Source: Halomicronema sp. CCY15110 | GTDB taxonomy: Bacteria > Cyanobacteriota > Cyanobacteriia > Phormidesmidales > Phormidesmidaceae | Direction: 5' to 3' | Length of the DNA: 34,656 nt | Assembly (NCBI RefSeq): GCF_016888165.1 | Contig: NZ_JACSWC010000328.1 | Location: 1 to 34,656, forward strand | Shown: positions 14,811 to 22,812 of the stretch, one piece after another | Position numbering within the stretch: position 1 is the stretch's first letter | Layout: each line of letters starts with the position of its first letter | Notes under the pieces: model-generated | Told to the model about the DNA's origin: nothing | Database searches by the model: none | What the model saw: only the letters and a program-made list of their open reading frames with translations | Position numbers and translations under genes: made by a program

Positions 14811-16178
14811 TCACCCCCTGCGCCCCAACCGCACCATAAAGAACCCATCCATATCCGCTTGATGAGGCCAGACCTTGACCCAGCCCTCGGGCCTGGCAAA
14901 GGCGGCGGCAGGTTCATTCGGGAGGGGTGGCATAATGCGCCAGTCGGGATGGGAAGCAAGAAACTGCTCGACCACCGCTTCATTTTCCGCCGGATGGAGC
15001 GTGCAGGTGGCGTAAACCAGGGTGCCCGTGGGCTTCACCCAGGTGGCCGTGCGTTCTAACAGGCGTGATTGCAGCTGAGCCAGCTCTTGGACTGACTCTG
15101 GGGACTGTCGCCAGCGGGCATCGGCATGACGATGGAGGGTGCCGAGGCCCGAACAGGGGGCATCCACCACCACGCGATCGCCCTCCCCCTCAAACTTCGT
15201 GATCTCGGTGCTGTCGCCCTGACAAGTTTGAATGCAGTTCAATTGCAAGCGGCGGACATTTTGCGTGATTTTTTTCAGCCGTGAAGGGGTGCGATCGCAG
15301 GCCCAAATCAGCCCTTGATCCCCCATGAGTTCCGCCAAATGGGTGGTTTTGCCACCGGGCGCGGCACAGGCGTCGATCACCAGTTCCCCAGGTTGAGGCG
15401 CGACCAGGGTACTGACTAATTGGGCGCTGGCATCTTGCACCGTCCACCCGCCCTCGGCATACCCCGGTAGGGCCTTAATCGCCCCGACCGATGGCGGCAA
15501 CCGCAGGGCGTGGGGCAAGTGGGGCAAGGGTTTTACCACCATGCCCGCCGCTGCAAAAGTTTGCTGCAACGCCTCCCGCGATTGTTGGAGAGCATTGACC
15601 CGGAGGTCAATGGCAGGCGGCTGATTGAACCATTCGCAGAGGGCGATCGTGTCGGGTTCGCCCAGTTGGCCCAGCCATAGCTCCACCAGCCAATCGGGAA
15701 AGCTGTGCTGGATGCCCAAAGCAGTCACGCGATCGCTCGGCAACGTCAGGGGATCATCCCCCTTTTCCCGCCGACGGATATATTGCCGCAAAATACCATT
15801 CACCACCCCGGACAATTTGCCCTTGCCCAAGGCCTTAGTCAACTCCACGCTGGTGTTGACCGCTGCCGACTCGGGCACTTGGGTCAAAAACCGCAGTTGA
15901 TAAAAGCCCAAATGCAAAATCACGCGCAGCTCGGGCAGTTGCTGGTGGGCGGGCTTTTTGCCGAGCTGATCAATCAGGGCATCCAGAGTGCGCTGCCGCC
16001 GCACCGTGCCGTAGACCAATTCCGTGGCAAAGGCACGATCCACAGCGCTCAAGGAGGTGCGGGCTAACCAGCGGTGTAGCACCACATCGGCATAGCCACC
16101 GCGATAAATTTCCTTTAAAGCATCAAACGCCAACCGGCGGGCTGGCGATTGCGCATTGGCTGGCGATGGCGTGGTCAC
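14811..16178 (-). CDS. rsmB: 16S rRNA (cytosine-967-C5)-methyltransferase RsmB
   Basis: A 455-residue RsmB (Sun/Fmu). The NusB-like RNA-binding domain (about 10-130) begins SPARRLAFDALKEIYRGGYA. The SAM-dependent Rossmann domain carries DACAAPGGKTTHLAEL and both catalytic cysteines of m5C methyltransferases: Cys342 in DAPCSG and Cys392 in YATCTL. It methylates C967 of 16S rRNA in the cytoplasm. The start is uncertain: GTG 16178 is used here, and an in-frame TTG at 16196 would add six residues. The stop of the small membrane protein lies within 25 bases upstream, so the genes are likely co-transcribed with petN. Confidence 0.95.
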   Translation of the reverse strand: MTTPSPANAQSPARRLAFDALKEIYRGGYADVVLHRWLARTSLSAVDRAFATELVYGTVRRQRTLDALIDQLGKKPAHQQLPELRVILHLGFYQLRFLTQVPESAAVNTSVELTKALGKGKLSGVVNGILRQYIRRREKGDDPLTLPSDRVTALGIQHSFPDWLVELWLGQLGEPDTIALCEWFNQPPAIDLRVNALQQSREALQQTFAAAGMVVKPLPHLPHALRLPPSVGAIKALPGYAEGGWTVQDASAQLVSTLVAPQPGELVIDACAAPGGKTTHLAELMGDQGLIWACDRTPSRLKKITQNVRRLQLNCIQTCQGDSTEITKFEGEGDRVVVDAPCSGLGTLHRHADARWRQSPESVQELAQLQSRLLERTATWVKPTGTLVYATCTLHPAENEAVVEQFLASHPDWRIMPPLPNEPAAAFARPEGWVKVWPHQADMDGFFMVRLGRRG

Positions 16179-16202
16179 AAACTCAGCTGGCCCCAAGGCG
16201 AT

Positions 16203-16391
16203 CTACTTCTTCTTTTTGCGTTTGGTCTTTTTTACGGTGGGGGCGATCGCCTCTTGGTCGCGCTTACGACGACGGCGATCGCGCCACTCAGCAGCGGTCA
16301 AATAAACCACGCCCCCGGTCACGACCACCATCAGCGCGGCGGCGAGTACCGCCAAAATGACAAAAGTCTGGTTTGTAAGAGCAGTCTCCAT
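16203..16391 (-). CDS. Small single-pass membrane protein with basic tail
   Basis: A 62-residue protein: a short N-terminus, one membrane helix (about 9-33), then LTAAEWRDRRRRKRDQ and a Lys-rich end (VKKTKRKKKK). By the positive-inside rule the tail should be cytoplasmic. ATG 16391 was chosen; an adjacent GTG at 16394 is the alternative. It lies 39 bp after petN and about 25 bp before rsmB on the same strand. The family is not recognised by name; the position next to petN invites a thylakoid role, but that is inference. Confidence 0.65.
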   Translation of the reverse strand: METALTNQTFVILAVLAAALMVVVTGGVVYLTAAEWRDRRRRKRDQEAIAPTVKKTKRKKKK

Positions 16392-16430
16392 CACACAACA
16401 TTAGTGACAAAACAAATTCGACATGACAGC

Positions 16431-16520
16431 TTAGAAGCCGTTGCGGCCCCAAACCACCATTGACATCGAGAAGGTGAAAATCACCAGCAATGAAACCCAA
16501 CCCAGCGTCAAAATATCCAT
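16431..16520 (-). CDS. petN: Cytochrome b6f complex subunit VIII, PetN
   Basis: A complete 29-codon gene. The product begins [15 protein letters not shown] and ends [12 protein letters not shown], matching the highly conserved PetN sequence and length. It is a single transmembrane helix in the cytochrome b6f complex, which passes electrons from plastoquinol to plastocyanin or cytochrome c6 in the thylakoid membrane. A putative -10 box TATGAT lies 38 bases upstream of the ATG. It is followed by the 62-residue membrane protein and rsmB on the same strand. Confidence 0.95.
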   Translation of the reverse strand: MDILTLGWVSLLVIFTFSMSMVVWGRNGF

Positions 16521-16557
16521 AATTGTCTTTCAAGCAAGAATTCACAGTGCATCCACC

Positions 16558-16563
16558 ATCATA
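16558..16563 (-). promoter_or_regulatory. Putative -10 box of petN
   Basis: TATGAT on the minus strand would place the transcript start about 30 bases before the petN ATG. No good -35 box is seen at 17 bases. The 79-bp gap to the divergent gene at 16600 must hold promoters for both directions. Confidence 0.35.
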
Positions 16564-16599
16564 GGACAAAGCCCCTACGGAAACATCGCAATTTGCACA

Positions 16600-17064
16600 A
16601 TGCCACATCCTTCACCCTTTACCCCCGCCGAGCGTATCGAGTCAGCCAAAGTGGCGATCGCGGGCGGCCTTGTCGCTGGCTTCATTGGCCTCGCCTGGCT
16701 GCTGCTGAGTCGTTATGCCCAGGCTGAAGTGAGTTGGGCTGGGCTCCGGGGCGGGTGGAGTCTGGCAAATTTGACCCTGTTGGTGAATGGCGAGATCGCG
16801 GCCCTCTCCGGTAGCTTATTTGCCTTGACCTATCGCTACGCGATTCGCCAAGATGACAACCCGCAGCTCCGGAGCGGTGTGGTGCTGGCCTTTACCCTGG
16901 TTCGCGGTCTCGCTGAAGTGGATGCGAGCTCGGCCATTGCCCAACACTTTTGGCCGTTTTTCACCGCTGGTGGCGAAAGCTTTTTACTGTTTGGCGGCTG
17001 CGCGATCGCCCTCAATTTCGCCTTCGCCCAGCAGTGGCTGAAACTCTTTGGAACAGATGCCTGA
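16600..17064 (+). CDS. Conserved-looking multi-pass membrane protein
   Basis: A 154-residue protein with hydrophobic segments at about 17-37, 56-80 and 118-143, and perhaps a fourth around 92-103. Polar turns carry TYRYAIRQDDNPQLRSG and VRGLAEVDASS. No enzymatic motif is visible and I do not recognise the family by name. ATG 16600 was chosen because the upstream in-frame extension runs antisense through petN. It diverges from petN and converges on uvrA, with only 27 bp between the stops. Confidence 0.7.
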   Translation: MPHPSPFTPAERIESAKVAIAGGLVAGFIGLAWLLLSRYAQAEVSWAGLRGGWSLANLTLLVNGEIAALSGSLFALTYRYAIRQDDNPQLRSGVVLAFTLVRGLAEVDASSAIAQHFWPFFTAGGESFLLFGGCAIALNFAFAQQWLKLFGTDA

Positions 17065-17091
17065 CGGGGCCAGTTGCCGCTCCGCCATCAC

Positions 17092-20000
17092 CTACTTTGC
17101 ATGGTGTTCCAGAACTCGCGACAGATACTTGCCCGTATAGGAATTGGGGGTTTGGGCCACCTGTTCTGGCGTCCCGGCCACAATCACTTCGCCGCCGCGA
17201 TCGCCCCCCTCTGGCCCCAAATCAATGATCCAATCCGAGCAGCGAATGACATCCAAATTGTGCTCAATCATCAGCACCGAATTCCCTTTATCAACCAACC
17301 GCTGCACTACATCCAACAGCTTATGCACGTCGTAGAACGAGAGCCCGGTGGTGGGTTCATCAATGAGATACAGGGTTTTGCCCGTGGCCCGGCGCGCGAG
17401 CTCAGAGGCGAGTTTCATCCGTTGGGCCTCGCCCCCAGACAGGGTGGGGGCGGTTTGTCCTAGTCGGACGTAGCCCAGGCCCACATCCACCATCGTTTGC
17501 AACCGCGTCGCCGCCTTCGGAATATTCTCAAAGAATGCCAACGCTTCTTCCGCCGTCATGTGCAACACATCGGCGATCGTTTTGCCTTTGTATTTCACCT
17601 GCAACGTTTCGCGGTTGTAGCGCGCCCCCTTGCACACCTCACACTGCACATACACATCCGGCAAAAAGTTCATTTCAATCACGTTGACGCCCTGGCCGCC
17701 ACAAGCTTCGCAGCGCCCCCCCTTCACATTGAAGGAGAATTGCCCCGCCTTGTAGCCCCGCGCTTTCGCCTCAACGGTGGTGGCAAAGAGATCGCGCACA
17801 ACATCAAAGATGCCAGTGTAAGTGGCCGGATTCGATCGCGGCGTGCGACCAATCGGCGACTGATCAATCACGATCGCCTTATCAATGGATTTCAGGCCGA
17901 CAATTTTCTCCAGCTGGTTGGGAAAGGGGATTTTGCTGCCGAAGTTGTGCATCAGCGCTTTGTGCAGCAGGTCATTCACCAACGTGGATTTGCCCGAACC
18001 CGATACCCCCGTCACACATACCAGCTTGCCGAGGGGAATCTCAACGTCAATATTTTTCAGGTTATTGCGATGGGCGTTGATCAGCTTCAGCGATCGCTTG
18101 TTGCCTTGACGCCGTTCCGGCGGCGTTTGAATGGTGCGACGGCCTGACAAATAGGCTCCGGTGAGGGATTCTTCCGCCGCTAACAACGTCGCCAAATCGC
18201 CCTCGGCCACAATGCGGCCGCCATGAACGCCAGCGCCCGGTCCAATATCCACTAAATGATCCGCCGCGCGAATCGTGTCTTCATCGTGCTCGACCACGAT
18301 GAGCGTATTACCGATATCACGCAGGTGGCGCAGAGTATTGAGTAGGCGATCGTTGTCGCGCTGGTGCAAGCCAATGCTCGGCTCATCCAACACGTACAGC
18401 ACTCCCGTCAGTCCCGAGCCGATTTGCGTCGCCAGGCGAATGCGCTGGGCCTCGCCCCCTGAGAGGGTCATGGCGGTGCGGTGCAGCGTCAAATAGTCCA
18501 GCCCTACATCCAGCATGAACTGCAGCCGCGCCCGAATTTCTTTCAGCACCAATTCGCCAATTTGCCGCTGACGCGATGACAATAACGGCGTCCCATCCGC
18601 TTCTCCGACCAATTTTTTGATGCGCTCTAAGCACTCCCGCACGGAGACATCGGTGAGGTCGTCAATGCCATAAGGCCCCATGCGTACCGCCAAGGACTCA
18701 GGCTTGAGCCGCGCCCCGTGGCACACTTCACAGGGCTGATCAATCAGATATTTTTCTAACTTTTGCTTGTAGGTTTCGGACGAGGCTTCCCGATATTGCC
18801 GCTCCAGCATGGGCAGCACCCCTTCAAAAGTGCGGTGATAGCCTTTCTTCTCCCGATAGCGCGAGTCCGTTTCGATGTAAATCTTTTCTTGGGAACCGTG
18901 CAGAATGATGTCTTGCTGCTCCGGGGTCAGGGTTTCCCAGCGGTCTTGAATCTCAAAGCCAAAGGCTTGGCCGACGCTGTAGAGCAGAGAAAAATAATAG
19001 GTATTATCTTTTTCCGACCAGGGGGCGATCGCGGCGTAGACCGGCAAGGTGGGATCTGGCACCACCAGTTCGGGGGTAAAGGTGCGCAAGCTACCCAGGC
19101 CGTGACAGTGGGGACAGGCCCCGTAGGGCGAGTTGAAGGAAAACAGCCGGGGCGACAGCTCTTCCATCACGGCCCCGTGCTCAGGACAGGCAAAATTTTC
19201 GGAAAAAACGAGTTCCTTTGGCGGGGCTGTTGGCTCCGGCTCTTGAACGCCGTAGCTGCCGCCTTTTTCCGCCGCCGTGGGCAGGCGATCGGACAGGTTT
19301 TTACTGGCCCCAATGGGCACTACTTTGTTGTCCGCCTCGGCCTTGCGCTCTGGCAACACGTCAATGACGGCAATGCCGCCAGACCGCTTGAGGCAAGTGA
19401 TCAGGGAGTCGGCTAAGCGTTCTTGGAGATCGCCTTTGATCACCAACCGATCAACGACCACTTCAATGGTGTGGGCGTGGTTTTTGTTCAGCTCGATATT
19501 GTCGTTGAGGTCGCGAATGTCGCCGTCAATGCGCACCCGCACAAAGCCTTCGGCAGCTAGGGCCGATAACAGCTTTTGGTGCGTCCCCTTTTTGCCGCGC
19601 ACCACCGGAGCCAAAATCTGGAAGCGCGTGCGCTCCGGCAACTCCATCACCAAATCCAGCATTTGGTCGAGGGTTTGGGGAGAAATGGAGCGATCGCAGT
19701 GGGGACAGTGTGGTTCCCCCGCTCGCCCAAACAGCAGCCGCAGGTAGTCGTAAATTTCGGTGACCGTGCCCACGGTGGAGCGTGGGTTGTGGGACGTTGA
19801 TTTTTGATCAATGGAAATGGCGGGGCTCAAGCCCTCGATCGCATCTACATCTGGCTTATCCACCTGCCCCAAAAATTGGCGGGCATAGGCGCTCAACGAC
19901 TCCACATAGCGCCGCTGTCCCTCTGCAAAGATCGTGTCAAAGGCTAGCGAAGACTTGCCGGAACCGGAGACTCCGGTAAACACAATGAGCTGATTGCGCG

Positions 20001-20151
20001 GCAGTTCTAGGTCAATGTCCTTGAGGTTGTGCTGGCGGGCTCCCCGCACCCGAATCAGATCATCGTCGATCGCCGCATCCGCGTGATGACCATTGTGGCT
20101 ATTCACATCTGCTTGAGAATCAGCTTCAGTAGAGGAGGAAGACCGAGGCAT
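17092..20151 (-). CDS. uvrA: UvrABC system protein A (excinuclease ATPase)
   Basis: A 1019-residue UvrA, which scans DNA for bulky lesions in nucleotide excision repair. There are two ABC ATPase cassettes, each with a GVSGSGKS Walker A (first at about 60-67) and an LSGGEAQR signature. The C-terminal zinc module (CEACGGQG ... CEVCKGARY) is complete. The insertion-domain zinc site reads CPEH ... CPHC (Cys322, His325, Cys346, Cys349), with one Cys replaced by His. It is longer than typical UvrA because of an acidic 29-residue N-terminal tail and an Ala/Pro-rich insert at about 270-312. A palindrome lies just upstream of the start. Confidence 0.97.
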   Translation of the reverse strand: MPRSSSSTEADSQADVNSHNGHHADAAIDDDLIRVRGARQHNLKDIDLELPRNQLIVFTGVSGSGKSSLAFDTIFAEGQRRYVESLSAYARQFLGQVDKPDVDAIEGLSPAISIDQKSTSHNPRSTVGTVTEIYDYLRLLFGRAGEPHCPHCDRSISPQTLDQMLDLVMELPERTRFQILAPVVRGKKGTHQKLLSALAAEGFVRVRIDGDIRDLNDNIELNKNHAHTIEVVVDRLVIKGDLQERLADSLITCLKRSGGIAVIDVLPERKAEADNKVVPIGASKNLSDRLPTAAEKGGSYGVQEPEPTAPPKELVFSENFACPEHGAVMEELSPRLFSFNSPYGACPHCHGLGSLRTFTPELVVPDPTLPVYAAIAPWSEKDNTYYFSLLYSVGQAFGFEIQDRWETLTPEQQDIILHGSQEKIYIETDSRYREKKGYHRTFEGVLPMLERQYREASSETYKQKLEKYLIDQPCEVCHGARLKPESLAVRMGPYGIDDLTDVSVRECLERIKKLVGEADGTPLLSSRQRQIGELVLKEIRARLQFMLDVGLDYLTLHRTAMTLSGGEAQRIRLATQIGSGLTGVLYVLDEPSIGLHQRDNDRLLNTLRHLRDIGNTLIVVEHDEDTIRAADHLVDIGPGAGVHGGRIVAEGDLATLLAAEESLTGAYLSGRRTIQTPPERRQGNKRSLKLINAHRNNLKNIDVEIPLGKLVCVTGVSGSGKSTLVNDLLHKALMHNFGSKIPFPNQLEKIVGLKSIDKAIVIDQSPIGRTPRSNPATYTGIFDVVRDLFATTVEAKARGYKAGQFSFNVKGGRCEACGGQGVNVIEMNFLPDVYVQCEVCKGARYNRETLQVKYKGKTIADVLHMTAEEALAFFENIPKAATRLQTMVDVGLGYVRLGQTAPTLSGGEAQRMKLASELARRATGKTLYLIDEPTTGLSFYDVHKLLDVVQRLVDKGNSVLMIEHNLDVIRCSDWIIDLGPEGGDRGGEVIVAGTPEQVAQTPNSYTGKYLSRVLEHHAK

Positions 20152-20175
20152 AGTGAAAAACCCAGCACGTCAAAC

Positions 20176-20205
20176 ACTGTTGTAGCAACAGTTCTTAACA
20201 CTATA
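20176..20205 (-). promoter_or_regulatory. Putative uvrA promoter and overlapping palindrome
   Basis: On the minus strand, a TATAGT box (20205-20200) is followed by a perfect 7-bp inverted repeat with a 3-base centre, ACTGTTG/CAACAGT (20176-20192). The palindrome would span roughly +1 to +17 of the transcript and ends 24 bases before the uvrA ATG. It could be an operator or an RNA hairpin. It does not look like the known cyanobacterial LexA box. Confidence 0.4.
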
Positions 20206-20230
20206 ACCCGCAGGCTTTCTTCCTGTGGGT
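20206..20230. other. Hairpin between the lipoprotein gene and uvrA
   Basis: ACCCGCAGG (20206-20214) pairs with CCTGTGGGT (20222-20230) with one G-T wobble and a 7-base loop. Read on the minus strand it is downstream of the lipoprotein gene and directly upstream of the putative uvrA -10 box. It could be a weak terminator; it lacks a clear T-run. Confidence 0.4.
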
Positions 20231-20317
20231 CAGGTGAGCGGAATGTCTATGAGCAGGATTGACCTGTGGCTCACGATGTCACCCTCGTTGAGAGCCGTTC
20301 TTTCTAGCACAACGGGT

Positions 20318-21274
20318 TTAACGGACCACTAAAACAGACTTAATCGGTCGCTCAATCGGTTCCCCCGCTGAGTCGAGTCTGCCCCAGTAGGTTTGACCGT
20401 TGAAATACAAGCCCGTGGAACTGCCGCCATCAAGATTCAGCGCTTTTTGTACTCCTAAACTCGCTAAAAAGTCGGCCATCTGCGCCAGGGTGAGTCCGGT
20501 AGGCTGGTCGGTCTCAGGCCGTTGGGTGGCGCTCGCCAACACCACCGTGCCATCGGCCTTGAGTCCCACGGCGGAACGTGCATTAGGCCACTGACTCCCC
20601 AGGGCATCCCGTACCGTTTCGCCCGCATCGTTATCGGCCAAAAAGCCCTCTTCATAGCCTGTGAGGGTGGGCAGCAGTTGCGGCCCCGCGCCCACCGCAC
20701 CAGCCAGCGTGCAACGGTCTGGCACGGGTGCGGCGTGTGTGGCAATGTCGTACTGCACGCCGTCCTCACAGTCATAAATCCGCAATTCCGAGCGATTGAG
20801 GATCGCGGGCAATACCTCCTGCAAATCGGGATTTTCCATCAACCGAGGATTCTGTCGCGGATCTGCCACGATCGCCCCGTCCACCATGACGTACGAAGTC
20901 GTCAATCCATTTTGCGGATCAAAAAAGCCCGCGTTAATGGCCGCGATCGCTCCAGCCGTCTGCGATTGCTGCGATAGCGTGGCGAGCTCACCCGACCACG
21001 CCACCGCCACTTCGTGACCACTCTGTGGTGGCACCATCACCACCTGCACCACACTGCCTGGCAGCGCGTAGGTGTGATGTTCCACCGGGGCAGGAAGCAC
21101 TGCCGCCTCGTCCATTACCGATGCGCTGGGCACCGCCGCCGCGATCGAGGATGACGACGGCGGTGACGTCGTCCTTTCAGCACAAGCCGTCAGGCCCACC
21201 AGGCCCGCCGCTAGGAAAGTGAGTTGACTCGCGATGGCCCAACCCCGAGATCGCCCACCCTGAGTACAGTTCAT
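20318..21274 (-). CDS. Phosphodiester glycosidase (NAGPA/DUF2233) family lipoprotein
   Basis: A 318-residue lipoprotein. The signal peptide ends in the lipobox LTAC with Cys31, so the protein is probably anchored in a membrane and faces the periplasm. A Ser/Pro-rich spacer leads into a phosphodiester glycosidase domain, with INAGFFDPQNG, AVGAGPQLLP and NARSAVGLKADG. Its conserved LNLDGGSSTGLYFNG lies near the C-terminus. NAGPA enzymes remove GlcNAc from a phosphodiester; bacterial members are thought to act on envelope or exopolysaccharide phosphodiesters. ATG 21274 is chosen because AGGAG lies 7 bases upstream; the in-frame TTG at 21289 would put that site inside the gene. It follows the 124-residue gene by 16 bp, so they form an operon. 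Confidence 0.87.
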   Translation of the reverse strand: MNCTQGGRSRGWAIASQLTFLAAGLVGLTACAERTTSPPSSSSIAAAVPSASVMDEAAVLPAPVEHHTYALPGSVVQVVMVPPQSGHEVAVAWSGELATLSQQSQTAGAIAAINAGFFDPQNGLTTSYVMVDGAIVADPRQNPRLMENPDLQEVLPAILNRSELRIYDCEDGVQYDIATHAAPVPDRCTLAGAVGAGPQLLPTLTGYEEGFLADNDAGETVRDALGSQWPNARSAVGLKADGTVVLASATQRPETDQPTGLTLAQMADFLASLGVQKALNLDGGSSTGLYFNGQTYWGRLDSAGEPIERPIKSVLVVR

Positions 21275-21290
21275 CCGGTCACTCCTCAAA

Positions 21291-21665
21291 TTAGACCCTC
21301 AGCTGTTGGGACTGGCATTGATGCGACCATTGCCAGAGGCTCAGCAACCGCTGTTCTAGCCGTATATCTAACTCAGTGAGAAAGATCCCGGTCTCAGCCG
21401 CCGGGTCTTCCGTCAGCCATAGGCCGGATAAGGTCACCTCAAACCAGTCGCGATCGCAGCGGGTCAGCTCAAAGTCTTGTAGCTGTGCCCACGCTAACGT
21501 CTGCACCAGCGTCGCCGCCAGCGGGATGTTGGCCGCGATCGGCTGCATGGTCAGCGGGCGTTGTGCCCGAGCATAGGTATACATTCGATCACTGAGCACC
21601 TGACTCAACGGTTCAGGACGATATTCCAAATGCAATCCAGTGTCGGTGTAAGTCACTTTCAACAT
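21291..21665 (-). CDS. Hypothetical protein, operon partner of the phosphodiester glycosidase
   Basis: A 124-residue soluble protein I do not recognise. It begins MLKVTYTDTGLHLEYRPEPL and shows a mixed alpha/beta pattern with ELTRCDRDWFEVTLSGLWL in the middle. The C-terminus is Trp/Gln-rich. There is no signal peptide. It is upstream of the lipoprotein gene on the same strand with 16 bp between them. ATG 21665 is used; an in-frame TTG four codons earlier is less likely. Confidence 0.68.
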   Translation of the reverse strand: MLKVTYTDTGLHLEYRPEPLSQVLSDRMYTYARAQRPLTMQPIAANIPLAATLVQTLAWAQLQDFELTRCDRDWFEVTLSGLWLTEDPAAETGIFLTELDIRLEQRLLSLWQWSHQCQSQQLRV

Positions 21666-21970
21666 GGAGACACCCAAAGTATAAAGAAATAAAAATCGAC
21701 AAAATCTCTTCGGTCAACCCCATCCGGTATGACTGCGCCCGGTCCACTCGCGGCGCTCGCCTCAAGGCTGAGAGCGCGGCGTCCATGGCAACAACGCTTC
21801 TCCGCAATGGGAAAAACTGCTGGTGGCGATCGCGCTGAACCTGATGCAAAATCACCAGTTTCCCCAGCAGCGATCGCTGGGAGCCATATACCGTGCGACT
21901 GTAGATAAACCTCTTCCGACGGAACGCGAACGGAAGAAGCGTCAGCAGCCGCTGATTGAAATGAGAGGAG

Positions 21971-22237
21971 TTATCCTTGCAACCAAAGCTCGCCAGTTCG
22001 TGGCAAATAACCGCCTTGGAGGCGCAGTAATAGACCTTGGCGACCCAGCCGCCAGATCCGCTCGCTAGTGCCACGACCCAATCGCGGTTGTTCAAGCGGC
22101 AGATACCGATTAATCGGCTGTGGGGTATGCCCTAAGAGGCCGTTTACCACATCAACCAGTCCGTCAATCAGGCATCCGATGGCAGCATGGCCAACGTTGC
22201 GAATTTGGATGCGAATCTGAATGAACTGATTATGCAT
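21971..22237 (-). CDS. Possible small hypothetical protein in the gene-poor region
   Basis: An 88-codon frame from ATG 22237 with GGAG nine bases upstream. The product starts MHNQFIQIRIQIRNVGHAAI, has a helical, partly hydrophobic N-terminal half (CLIDGLVDVVNGLLGH) and an Arg/Leu-rich C-terminal half. Codon use is not biased as in neighbouring genes, and a plus-strand frame overlaps it. It may be real, a remnant, or chance. Confidence 0.3.
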   Translation of the reverse strand: MHNQFIQIRIQIRNVGHAAIGCLIDGLVDVVNGLLGHTPQPINRYLPLEQPRLGRGTSERIWRLGRQGLLLRLQGGYLPRTGELWLQG

Positions 22238-22566
22238 GGTATCAGTCTCCACATGAAGCATTCTCGCGGGAATGCACCTACACAATTGCGTATCTGGGTC
22301 AATACTACACGCGTAATACAGCCCTGTCCAGAAAACTTTAAATTTGTAATTCTCGCAATTGAGCAGACGACACAATTCGACTGAGCAATCGCCTTACGCC
22401 ACTCGCTGGCTGGGCCTTAAAACCGAGACTAGGACGCTGATGTCCAATCTGATTGCTCAATACGAAATAGGTTTTAATTGCTCCGTTTTGCCAGCTAGGG
22501 ATGACTGGTGATCGTGGGCCGTTGATGAGGCCAGCGACAGCCGTAAACAGAGCGGTTATGAAGATC

Positions 22567-22615
22567 AATCGTGACGGGTGGCGTGGGCAGGAAGATCGCG
22601 CCACCCGTCACGATT
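22567..22615. repeat. Perfect 17-bp inverted repeat (hairpin)
   Basis: AATCGTGACGGGTGGCG (22567-22583) pairs without mismatch with CGCCACCCGTCACGATT (22599-22615) around a 15-base loop. Neither strand has a T-run after the stem. It may be a dispersed palindromic repeat or a structured RNA element. Confidence 0.8.
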
Positions 22616-22812
22616 AGGTATTGGAGCGGACAGAGTTTTTATTTTGTATGAATGCTCTGTTAGGGGCTGCAATCCCACCCAAGGTGTTTAATACTGTTGA
22701 GGTGACGGTTTAACGCTTTTGCCAAGTCAGACGTTAGACTGAGCACCGTGCTTGCAGTTCGACCGTTTTATCCCGTGTATCCGCCGTGGCCCAGCGATTT
22801 TCTGACCCGCCA

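Larger units (their letters stand above)
21666..22812. other. Gene-poor 1.1-kb region
   Basis: No convincing gene explains this stretch. There is no HIP1 octamer between 21878 and 22959, unusual for this window. Overlapping frames are open on both strands (for example minus 21971-22375 and plus 22187-22384), but none shows the GC-rich third position of neighbouring genes. The left part contains the GC-rich segment 21731-21785 and the right part a perfect 17-bp hairpin. It may be a decayed gene, an RNA gene or an old insertion. Confidence 0.5.

Noticed and set aside
21613-22095. 160-codon minus-strand frame
   Set aside because: It overlaps the 3' region upstream of, and part of, the gene 21291-21665 in another frame, with no coding bias.
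22187-22384. 65-codon plus-strand frame in the gene-poor region
   Set aside because: It is antisense to the equally weak 21971-22237 frame and has no ribosome-binding site. Kept only as a possibility in the region note.
22338-22604. 88-codon minus-strand frame
   Set aside because: It starts inside the 17-bp hairpin and has no ribosome-binding site or recognisable protein pattern.
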